DNA from: JAWLFY01 sp964462125
GTDB taxonomy: Bacteria > Planctomycetota > Planctomycetia > Pirellulales > Pirellulaceae
Assembly: GCA_964462125.1 (NCBI GenBank)
Contig: CAYWXT010000139.1
Location: 1 to 14,302, forward strand
Length of the DNA: 14,302 nt
Reading direction: 5' to 3'
The notes under the pieces are model-generated. The model saw only the letters and a list, made by a program, of their open reading frames with translations. It was not told the DNA's origin and searched no databases. How positions within the stretch are numbered: the stretch's first letter is position 1; the number at the start of each line of letters is the position of its first letter. This document shows positions 1-6,273 of this stretch, piece after piece. The translations under genes were made by a program, and so were the position numbers.

Positions 1-578
1 GACTCGACCTGCCCGAGGTTTCCTTGGTGGCGATCCTGGACGCTGACAAGGAAGGGTTCTTGCGGAGCGAGACGAGCCTGATTCAAACAATCGGGAGGAC
101 CGCGAGAAACGTCAACGCCAAGGTCATCCTGTATGCCGACAAAGTCACCGAGGCGATGAAGCTGGCGATCGACGAAACCGAGCGGCGGCGGGCGGTCCAG
201 GTCGCCTACAACCAACAACATAGCATCACCCCCGTGACGATCCACAAGACGATTCGCCAAGGGATCGAAACCGAGGCTGCCAAACGGAAACGAACCGCCG
301 CGGCCGCCAAATCCGAGTCCGACGGGGCGCACATCACCCTTGAGCTGATCGAGTCGCTCGAACAGGAAATGTTGGCCGCCGCGGAGGACCTGGAGTTCGA
401 ACGGGCCGCGTCGCTGCGGGACCGCGTGACGCAACTCAAGCCCCACATCGGAAAACCGCTCGCCGAATTCGAATTCGCCGAATCGGACCGCAGCGGGATG
501 GGGCGCCAACGCAAAGGCAAAGGAAAGAAAGGGACAACGCCGCCCAAACGTGGCAAAGTTCCCCGCCCCAAACGCTGA
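1..578 (+). CDS. uvrB: UvrABC excinuclease subunit B, C-terminal part (5' truncated by window)
   Basis: UvrB is the damage-verifying helicase-like subunit of nucleotide excision repair; it receives DNA from UvrA and recruits UvrC. The frame is open from base 3 and begins inside the second RecA-like domain: residues LDLPEVSLVAILDADKEGF, then ETSLIQTIGRTARN, are the hallmark helicase motifs V-VI of UvrB. A UVR domain follows (about bases 340-450, LIESLEQEML...FERAASLRDR), the coiled helical hairpin that contacts UvrC. The protein ends in a basic Lys/Arg/Gly-rich tail (GRQRKGKGKKG to PRPKR), longer than in E. coli UvrB and possibly disordered. The true start lies left of the window; the TTG at 24 is internal. 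Identity is near certain. Confidence 0.97.
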   Translation, partial: LDLPEVSLVAILDADKEGFLRSETSLIQTIGRTARNVNAKVILYADKVTEAMKLAIDETERRRAVQVAYNQQHSITPVTIHKTIRQGIETEAAKRKRTAAAAKSESDGAHITLELIESLEQEMLAAAEDLEFERAASLRDRVTQLKPHIGKPLAEFEFAESDRSGMGRQRKGKGKKGTTPPKRGKVPRPKR

Positions 579-600
579 GCTCAGCGGTGGGAGTGCCGCT
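573..600 (+). terminator. Palindrome and hairpin at the uvrB stop, possible terminator
   Basis: A perfect 14-base palindrome (CGCTGAGCTCAGCG, 573-586) contains the uvrB stop codon. It overlaps a second inverted repeat, AGCGG (583-587) with CCGCT (596-600), with an 8-base loop. The two structures are mutually exclusive. No T-run follows, so this is not a classical intrinsic terminator. Position at the end of the gene is the only support for a termination role. Confidence 0.3.
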
Positions 601-716
601 CGAGTTCGTTGCCAATTGGCGCCGGATTTGCTGGCATGGTGGATGAATTCAGGCCAGAGGCGTGGCAAGGCGCCCGCATTGGATTGCCTGCGCCCCGGGC
701 AACGAGACCCGCATAC

Positions 717-723
717 GGAAAGG
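717..723 (+). promoter_or_regulatory. Ribosome binding site of the di-haem cytochrome gene
   Basis: GGAAAGG lies 7 bases before the ATG at 731. It decides between that ATG and an in-frame upstream GTG at 662, which would add 23 residues ahead of the hydrophobic signal sequence and has no comparable site. Confidence 0.55.
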
Positions 724-730
724 TTCAACG

Positions 731-2227
731 ATGAAGATGCGCATCGCTCCGTCGCCGCGAGACATGCTGATGATCGTCCTCCATCCCCTCGGGATCGCCG
801 GTGCGATGCTTGGCTGCATGGTGATCATACCAACGACGCTGGTGGGCCAGCCACCGGACGAACGCGAATCACCCCAGGTGGGCGATCAGGAGGCAGTCGG
901 GCAGCTCCCCGACGAGGTCGACACGGGGGAGAGTTACATCCCGGTGCTGACAGTCGACTTCGAAGAAATGTTCCAGCAGGATGTGGAGGCGAAGGAGCAG
1001 GTCGTTGAAACCCATCAGGCGTTGCTGGAGGAACGCTATGATCTCCGCGACGATCCGTCTGATCTTCAAATGGCGGGCGAGCGAAAAGCGGTACAGCAAG
1101 GCGTCCGCGTGCGGTTGCCTGACGATACCAACTGGGCGCAGCTTTCACAGCTCGCCCCGGCGGAGATCAAGCAGCAGGGGCTTTGGCCGGGAGGCTTCCG
1201 GCCGCTACCTCATGTCAAACACGAGGCCGGCGGGATGGTAATCTCCCCGCAACAGGTCGAAAAGATTCAAGAGGCCGAGCACCGCGATCTGAACCGCTTC
1301 GACACCGAGTTCGTCTTGCCCGAGCATCTGACCCCCGAGTTCCCCCCGCCGATGTTTCTGACCAACCGGCCTGACCTGGGCGACGTCTCGCAGGGGAAGT
1401 TGGTCACGATCAAGAATTTTCACGAGCTGTTCGCAGGGAAGTTGACGCCCGTGCAACTGGAAGGCCTGCGGTTGCTTGTGACTCCCTTTCCGCAACAGCA
1501 GTTCAATGCGACGCAGGACCGCAAGGTGGAGGAAGCGAGCACCGGCGTCTCCTGCTTCGATTGCCACACCAACGGCCATACCAACGCCAGTTTTCACCTG
1601 AATCCCGACACGCGTCCTCAAGCTTTGCGGTTTCGCATCGACACACCGAGTCTGCGCGGGATGTTCAGCCAGCAGATTCACGGTTCGAAGCGGGCCTTGC
1701 GATCGGTGGAAGATTTCACGGAGTTTGAGCAGCGCACGGCCTATTTCGATGGCGATCATGTGACCGCGGCCAAGAAGGGCGTCAACATCTTGGAGCGAGG
1801 TTCGCAGGTCGCGGCGATGGGACAGATGCAGACAATGCTGGACTTTCCGCCGGCACCGAAGCTCGATTTGTACGGCAAGCTGGACGAGGACAAGGCGAGT
1901 GAGCGCGAGCTTCGCGGGCAGGAACTGTTTTTCGGGAAGGCCCAATGCAGCGACTGCCATCCGGCGCCGAATTATCTGGACGACCAGATGCACGATTTGA
2001 AGCTGGAACGGTTCTATGAACCTGAGCTGGTCACCGGCCACTACGATTACCCGGCCGGGCCAATCAAGACGATGACCCTTCGCGGTGTCAAGGATTCGCC
2101 CCCCTACCTGCATGACGGCCGCCTGTTGACGCTGGAAGACACCGTGGAGTTCTTCAACTTGGTGCAGCAGTTGGAGCTGGACGACGAGGAGAAAGAGGCA
2201 CTGGTCGCCTTCCTGCGGTGCCTGTAG
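731..2227 (+). CDS. Secreted di-haem cytochrome c peroxidase/MauG-like protein
   Basis: This 498-residue protein starts with a basic stretch and a hydrophobic segment (about residues 12-38), indicating Sec export to the periplasm. Two c-type haem sites are visible: CFDCH at 275-279 and CSDCH at 406-410. The C-terminal region (TLRGVKDSPPYLHDGR, then LEDTVEFFN, near 455-480) is typical of the bacterial cytochrome c peroxidase/MauG superfamily, which oxidises or reduces substrates using two haems. Unlike the roughly 330-residue peroxidases, about 250 residues precede the first haem site; similar long proteins are common in planctomycetes and are often labelled just 'cytochrome'. Substrate and electron partner are unknown. 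A DoxX membrane protein follows 117 bases downstream and could be co-transcribed. Redox function is well supported; peroxidase activity is inferred. Confidence 0.85.
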   Translation: MKMRIAPSPRDMLMIVLHPLGIAGAMLGCMVIIPTTLVGQPPDERESPQVGDQEAVGQLPDEVDTGESYIPVLTVDFEEMFQQDVEAKEQVVETHQALLEERYDLRDDPSDLQMAGERKAVQQGVRVRLPDDTNWAQLSQLAPAEIKQQGLWPGGFRPLPHVKHEAGGMVISPQQVEKIQEAEHRDLNRFDTEFVLPEHLTPEFPPPMFLTNRPDLGDVSQGKLVTIKNFHELFAGKLTPVQLEGLRLLVTPFPQQQFNATQDRKVEEASTGVSCFDCHTNGHTNASFHLNPDTRPQALRFRIDTPSLRGMFSQQIHGSKRALRSVEDFTEFEQRTAYFDGDHVTAAKKGVNILERGSQVAAMGQMQTMLDFPPAPKLDLYGKLDEDKASERELRGQELFFGKAQCSDCHPAPNYLDDQMHDLKLERFYEPELVTGHYDYPAGPIKTMTLRGVKDSPPYLHDGRLLTLEDTVEFFNLVQQLELDDEEKEALVAFLRCL

Positions 2228-2270
2228 GCTGAGTGCCGGTTTGAACCCCCGTACGATCGACTTTCCGGCC

Positions 2271-2295
2271 GTTGACGGCGCGATGCCCCGTCAGC
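2271..2295 (+). terminator. Hairpin between cytochrome and doxX genes
   Basis: GTTGACGG (2271-2278) can pair with CCGTCAGC (2288-2295), giving 8 pairs with one G-U and a 9-base loop. No T-run follows. It could be a weak terminator or a processing/attenuation structure between the two genes. Nothing else stands out in the 117-base gap (2228-2344). Confidence 0.25.
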
Positions 2296-2344
2296 ACGAT
2301 GGCCCTGGAAGACGAACTGTCCCGCCATTGACCGAGTCTGCACC

Positions 2345-2797
2345 ATGAAGCGAATCCTCCAAATCTGTTTCGGCGGTGAACCGGCACCGACGGTCATCGT
2401 CGATGGCGCCCAGACCTTGTTGCGAGTCGCCGCTGGTGTGATGCTCGCCCTCGGACACGGGGTCAATAAGGTTCCGCCGGCGGAAGGGTTCATCGGCGCG
2501 GTCGGCGATCTCGGTTTTCCGATGCCGACGCTGTTCGCATGGTTAGCCGCGTTCGCGGAACTCGTCGGTGGACTCTGTCTGGCTGTGGGGCTGCTGACGC
2601 GTCCGGCGGCGTTCTTGATCGCGGTCACGATGGCCGTGGCCGCCGGTCTTCAGCACGCGACCGATCCCTGGTTCGCCTCGGAGGGTCCCAGCAAGGAATT
2701 GGCGGTGCTGTACCTGGTGATTGCCCTGCAGTTTCTCGCCGCTGGCTCGGGCCGCTACAGCATCGATCGCTTTTGGAGAAGAATGCCTCAGGGGTGA
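2345..2797 (+). CDS. DoxX family membrane protein
   Basis: A 150-residue integral membrane protein of the DoxX family (four-helix membrane proteins, some associated with quinone or thiol redox systems). Hydrophobic segments lie at about 22-37, 61-83, 86-102 and 118-134. The N-terminal helix has the family's RVAAGVMLALGHGVNK pattern, and the second region has the AELVGGLCLAVGLLTRPAA pattern. The start at ATG 2345 has only a weak GAG upstream. The stop overlaps the convergent methyltransferase gene by 10 bases, so the two mRNAs have complementary 3' ends. Position after a di-haem cytochrome suggests a redox-related role, but this is inference. Family assignment is secure, function is not. Confidence 0.88.
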   Translation: MKRILQICFGGEPAPTVIVDGAQTLLRVAAGVMLALGHGVNKVPPAEGFIGAVGDLGFPMPTLFAWLAAFAELVGGLCLAVGLLTRPAAFLIAVTMAVAAGLQHATDPWFASEGPSKELAVLYLVIALQFLAAGSGRYSIDRFWRRMPQG

Positions 2798-3381
2798 TCC
2801 CACGCCCGCGTCTGGCGTTGGTGTTCGTACGCGGCAATGCCGACGGTGGTCGCCAGATTCAGGCTGCGAACCTTCGCCGTGGTCGGCAGGCATAGCGAGC
2901 GGTCGTCGTCGGGGTGGGCAACGCTCGGGGGCAACCCGGACGTTTCACGACCGAACACCAACACGTCGGCCGGTTGGAACTCGGCCTCCCAGATCGCTCG
3001 CTTCGCAAAGCGGGAGAAGAAGAAAAAGCGATGGCCGGCGAGCGCCTCGGTGAGCGTTTCCCAATTCGCGACGGCTTCAAAATCAAGGTGCTGCCAGTAG
3101 TCCAATCCGGCTCGGCGAAGCCGCTTTTCATCCAGCTGGAAGGCAGCCGGGCGGACGATCCACAGTTTGGCGCCGACGGCGACACAGGTGCGGCCGACGT
3201 TGCCGGTATTCTGTGGAATCTCGGGCTGGTAGAGCACCACGTGCAGCGAAGTTTTTCGGTGGGGGACCGTGGGTTGCAGCGGGGCGGTCGACCGTGCGAG
3301 ACTATCGCCCTCCTTCGGCTCACCGTCTTCCGGCTCATCGTTTCTGTACTCACCGTTTTCGCGGTCACGTCTATCGCTCAT
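2788..3381 (-). CDS. trmL: tRNA (cytidine/uridine(34)-2'-O)-methyltransferase TrmL
   Basis: A SPOUT-class methyltransferase that 2'-O-methylates the wobble nucleotide of certain leucine tRNAs using S-adenosylmethionine. It shows the whole family pattern: LHVVLYQPEIPQNTGNVGRT (46-65), KRLRRAGLDYW (86-96), LVFGRETSGLP (141-151) and LPTTAKVRSLNLATTVGIA (165-183); the last two blocks form the trefoil-knot SAM site. About 45 charged residues (MSDRRDRENGEYRNDEPEDGE...) precede the catalytic domain, where E. coli TrmL has almost none. I chose ATG 3381 because AGGTGA lies 11 bases upstream; an in-frame ATG at 3414 lacks a site, and no ATG, GTG or TTG occurs between 3381 and the domain. Convergent with doxX, divergent from the zinc-ribbon gene. 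Confidence 0.92.
   Translation of the reverse strand: MSDRRDRENGEYRNDEPEDGEPKEGDSLARSTAPLQPTVPHRKTSLHVVLYQPEIPQNTGNVGRTCVAVGAKLWIVRPAAFQLDEKRLRRAGLDYWQHLDFEAVANWETLTEALAGHRFFFFSRFAKRAIWEAEFQPADVLVFGRETSGLPPSVAHPDDDRSLCLPTTAKVRSLNLATTVGIAAYEHQRQTRAWDHP
3316..3375. repeat. Imperfect 15-bp tandem repeat encoding the acidic TrmL N-terminus
   Basis: Three adjacent 15-base units (3316-3330, 3331-3345, 3346-3360) share the core CTCAYCGT and match the first unit at 11 of 15 positions each; a fourth, degraded unit fills 3361-3375. On the minus strand each unit is five codons, giving the protein blocks DRENG, EYRND, EPEDG and EPKEG. The repeat also forms the sequence immediately 5' of the plus-strand gene that starts at 3380. 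Confidence 0.6.
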
Positions 3382-4087
3382 GCCGATCCAAGTCACCTGT
3401 CCCAAATGTTTCAAGCGGTTTCAGGTCAGCGAAAAATTCGCCGGCAAAACGGGGCCCTGCCCCAACTGCAAGCACCAGATTAAGGTCCCGGACAAGTCGG
3501 AAGAAGTCGTCATCCACGCGCCGCAGGACGATTCCCCCAAGGATCGCAGCGGCCAGAGCATCTTGAAGCCGATTCGGCGTCAGGAAACGGAGGTTACCCG
3601 CACGGGACTGGTCGCCACGATCGTGGCCTTGATCGCCGTGTTCGGGGTGGCGCTGGCATTTCGCGTCACCTCGGAGGGTCAAGGGGCGCCGCTGTGGGCT
3701 CAGATCGCCGGCTTGGTGTTGCTCGCCCCACCGTTGGTGTGGGCAGGTTACCAGTTCATCCATGACTCTGAGTTCGAACCCTATCGGGGAACGGAGTTAC
3801 TGGTCCGTGTGCTGGTGTTATCCGCGATCTTTTCTGCCTTGTGGCTGATCTATGCACTGGTCCCCGCCTACGTCTTGGAACTCGACCGGGCGGCTGAGAT
3901 GTCGTACATGGCCGCGGGGATCACCTTTTGCATCATGGTTGGTTTGGGAGCCGTGGCGTCGGTGGCCACTTTTGAAGTGGAATTCCCTGGGGGGCTGACG
4001 CACGCCGGTCTCTATTTCATCGCCGTCGTCTTGCTGGCGATTGTCAGCGATGTCACTCTGGCCGGGGTGGAGCCGCTGGGGCCCTGA
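3380..4087 (+). CDS. Membrane protein with N-terminal Cys4 zinc ribbon
   Basis: A 235-residue protein of unknown function. The N-terminus has CPKC (7-10) and CPNC (27-30) in the arrangement VTCPKCFKRFQVSEKFAGKT...CPNCKHQIKVP, a small zinc-ribbon of the type found on many planctomycete and myxobacterial proteins. A charged linker (about 40-75) leads to five likely membrane helices (about 77-95, 105-124, 141-165, 176-197, 207-225), with the ribbon probably cytoplasmic. The start at ATG 3380 is fixed by the ribbon; it has no evident Shine-Dalgarno sequence and its CATG is shared with the trmL start. The HD-domain gene follows after 46 bases, so this is likely the first gene of a three-gene transcript. 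No function can be assigned beyond a membrane-anchored metal-binding domain. Confidence 0.85.
   Translation: MPIQVTCPKCFKRFQVSEKFAGKTGPCPNCKHQIKVPDKSEEVVIHAPQDDSPKDRSGQSILKPIRRQETEVTRTGLVATIVALIAVFGVALAFRVTSEGQGAPLWAQIAGLVLLAPPLVWAGYQFIHDSEFEPYRGTELLVRVLVLSAIFSALWLIYALVPAYVLELDRAAEMSYMAAGITFCIMVGLGAVASVATFEVEFPGGLTHAGLYFIAVVLLAIVSDVTLAGVEPLGP
3393..3398 (-). promoter_or_regulatory. Ribosome binding site candidate for trmL
   Basis: On the minus strand AGGTGA sits 11 bases before the ATG at 3381. Spacing is on the long side. The site lies inside codons 5-7 of the divergent gene, so the two genes' 5' regions constrain each other. Confidence 0.4.
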
Positions 4088-4133
4088 ATGCGGCCCGCAT
4101 CCCTTCGCCCCCCAATTCAAGCTGACTGTCGAG

Positions 4134-5504
4134 ATGCTGCCCGAAGTCGACGCTCTGCGTACCCGTGGCTCGCTCGTCCGCATCCCGGACGGGCAAGACG
4201 TACCGATCAGCGACCGTGTCCGGCGTTTGATCGACACCGCGGCGCTGCGTCGGTTGGCATCGATCAGCCAACTCGGGATGGTCGCGCTGGTCTACCCCGG
4301 TGCGACGCATGGGCGACTCGAACATTCCCTCGGCGTCTACCACAACGCCTTGCAACTGCTAGCCCGCTTCTCTGCCGACGAGGCATTCCGATCGATGGTC
4401 GATCCGGTCGCCGCCGAAGCATTCGTCCTGGCGGCGCTGGTGCATGATGTCGCGCATTGGCCATTCTGCCACCCCATTGAAGACATGCGGCTGGAAGGGT
4501 TTCGGGGACACGAGGCGCGGATCGCCGATTGGCTGAGTTCGCCGGAGATCGCCGAATGTCTCAGCCGCGACTGGACGGTTAGCATGCAGGCGGTGCTGGC
4601 CGTGCTGAGCCCGCCCGTTTTGAACCCCAGCGCGGCGTCGGCAGCGCCGGTCGATGGGAACGCCGTCGCATTCTTGAACAGTTGTCTGAGCGGTCCGATC
4701 GATGTCGACAAGCTCGACTATCTGCAACGAGACAGCCTTCACGCCGGGGTCCCGTACGGGTGCAACTTTGACGCCGGCCGGTTGATCAGCTCGATGTGCG
4801 TCCACCCAGACGCCCCGCGGTTGGCGGTCGGGGAGAAGGGGCGGACGGCGGCGGAGATGATGGTGTTCGCGCGGTATGTGATGTTCAGCGAAGTTTACTG
4901 GCACCACACGGTCCGCGCCGCCACCGCGATGCTACAGCGCGCTCTGTTTCTGCTCCGCCAGCGGTTCGATCTGGAATCGTCGTTGCAGCTGGTCGACGCC
5001 GAATGGATCGCTCGGCTCCGGCGGGCGGCGTCGGGGCGTGATGCGGAGCCGTTGGTCGAAGGACTGTTCGGACCCCGCCGCCTCCTTTACAAACGAGTCG
5101 GTCAATACAGTGTGATCGACGGTGGAGAGATCCATCGGCGTCTATCCCGGCGTCCCTATTGGTGGCTTGTCGCCTGTGCCGAACGGTTGACCGAGCAGCT
5201 ATCCTCTCAATGCCCTGGAGGATTGCGCCCGGAGGATCTGTTGATCGACGCGCCGCCGGTCAAGCTGGAGGTTGACATCAACATCGACGTGGTCGGCCGC
5301 GACGGCCGTGTCCGTGCGTTGGGGGACGTCTCCCCGGTCGCCTCGGCCCTGGCTCGGGAACAGTTTGACGACCAGGTCAAGCGGGTTCGTGTGTTCGTTC
5401 GGCCCAGCCGGCGAGAAGCCGTTTTGGCGGCCGTCGGTGGTGCCGATGGATTGGCGGGGAGACTCGCTGAGGTGATCGAAAGCCTTGAACAGGAATTGGT
5501 CTGA
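4134..5504 (+). CDS. HD-domain phosphohydrolase (COG1078-type, dGTPase-like)
   Basis: A 456-residue HD-superfamily metal-dependent phosphohydrolase, related to deoxynucleoside-triphosphate triphosphohydrolases and SAMHD1. Metal-ligand motifs are in the family order: H64 in THGRLEHSLGVYHN (58-71), H104-D105 in LVHDVAHWPFCHPIED (102-117), and the distal aspartate in PIDVDKLDYLQRDS (188-201). LIDTAALRRLASISQLG (32-48) is the standard N-terminal region. The C-terminal 200 residues are less conserved. ATG 4134 is preferred because upstream in-frame starts lie inside the preceding gene and would encode a non-homologous Pro/Trp-rich stretch; no strong ribosome site is seen. nagB starts 13 bases downstream. 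The substrate cannot be read from sequence; (d)NTP hydrolysis is a family-level guess. Confidence 0.87.
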   Translation: MLPEVDALRTRGSLVRIPDGQDVPISDRVRRLIDTAALRRLASISQLGMVALVYPGATHGRLEHSLGVYHNALQLLARFSADEAFRSMVDPVAAEAFVLAALVHDVAHWPFCHPIEDMRLEGFRGHEARIADWLSSPEIAECLSRDWTVSMQAVLAVLSPPVLNPSAASAAPVDGNAVAFLNSCLSGPIDVDKLDYLQRDSLHAGVPYGCNFDAGRLISSMCVHPDAPRLAVGEKGRTAAEMMVFARYVMFSEVYWHHTVRAATAMLQRALFLLRQRFDLESSLQLVDAEWIARLRRAASGRDAEPLVEGLFGPRRLLYKRVGQYSVIDGGEIHRRLSRRPYWWLVACAERLTEQLSSQCPGGLRPEDLLIDAPPVKLEVDINIDVVGRDGRVRALGDVSPVASALAREQFDDQVKRVRVFVRPSRREAVLAAVGGADGLAGRLAEVIESLEQELV

Positions 5505-5507
5505 AGG
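5503..5507 (+). promoter_or_regulatory. Ribosome binding site of nagB
   Basis: GAAGG overlaps the stop codon of the HD-domain gene and lies 10 bases before ATG 5518. It favours that start over the in-frame ATG at 5485, which lies inside the upstream gene. Confidence 0.5.
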
Positions 5508-5517
5508 CAGCGGTATT

Positions 5518-6273
5518 ATGGTTCAACTTGAGCAATCCTTCCCCGCGCCCCAGGTCCTGGTCCTGCCATCGGTCCAGGCGGCGTCAATCAAGGCCGCGGA
5601 GATCTTCGACCAGGCAATCCGCGAGGCTCCTCAGATCGTGCTCGGTCTGGCCACCGGCGGCACCCCGGTCGCCTGTTACCAGGAACTGATCCGCAGGCAC
5701 CGTGAAGAAGGGCTCGATTTCTCCGCCGTGACGACGTTCAACCTTGACGAATACATCGGGCTCCCTCCCGACCATCCGCAGAGCTTCCGGACCTTCATGC
5801 GCGAGCAACTGTTCGACCACATCAACATTGACCCGGAGCGAACCCACGTCCCCAACGGCTTGGCCGAGGACCTGACGAGCCACGCGGCGGCGTATGAAGA
5901 GGCGATCCGCCAAGCCGGAGGGATCCAGCTGCAGTTGCTGGGGATCGGGCACAACGGCCACATCGCGTTCAACGAACCGGGCGCGTCGATCGACAGCCGT
6001 ACGCGGGTGGTGCAGTTGACTGACAGCACGATTCAAAACAATGCCCGCTTCTTCGACGCCGTTGACGAGGTTCCGCACGAAGGGGTCACGATGGGCATTG
6101 GCACGATCCTGGAAGCGAAACGGATCGTGATGTTGGCGACCGGGGCAGGCAAGGCCGAGGCGGTCCAGCTCGCACTGCAAGGACCGATCCACAGCGATCA
6201 CCCCGCCTCGCTGCTCCGCGCGCATTCCAATGTCACGTTCGTGCTCGATCCGACCGCCGCGTCAAAGCTTTAA
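5518..6273 (+). CDS. nagB: Glucosamine-6-phosphate deaminase
   Basis: Converts glucosamine-6-phosphate to fructose-6-phosphate and ammonia, the last step of N-acetylglucosamine breakdown. The 251-residue protein carries LGLATGGTP (42-50, phosphate loop), TTFNLDEYIGL (72-82, with D77), and GIGHNGHIAFNEPG (142-155, with catalytic H148 and E153), followed by TMGIGTILEAK and the GAGKAEAV segment. N146 occupies the place of E. coli D141; Asn there is usual in the shorter Bacillus/Streptococcus-type enzymes, which this resembles also in length. It probably shares a transcript with the HD-domain gene. No nagA is visible here, so the deacetylase must be encoded elsewhere. Its stop overlaps the convergent gamma-glutamyltransferase stop within TTAA. 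Identification is strong; the allosteric state is unknown. Confidence 0.95.
   Translation: MVQLEQSFPAPQVLVLPSVQAASIKAAEIFDQAIREAPQIVLGLATGGTPVACYQELIRRHREEGLDFSAVTTFNLDEYIGLPPDHPQSFRTFMREQLFDHINIDPERTHVPNGLAEDLTSHAAAYEEAIRQAGGIQLQLLGIGHNGHIAFNEPGASIDSRTRVVQLTDSTIQNNARFFDAVDEVPHEGVTMGIGTILEAKRIVMLATGAGKAEAVQLALQGPIHSDHPASLLRAHSNVTFVLDPTAASKL

Noticed and set aside
464..477. CGAATTCGAATTCG palindrome within uvrB.
   Set aside because: It is explained by codons for a Glu-Phe-Glu-Phe stretch in the UVR linker; no sign of function.
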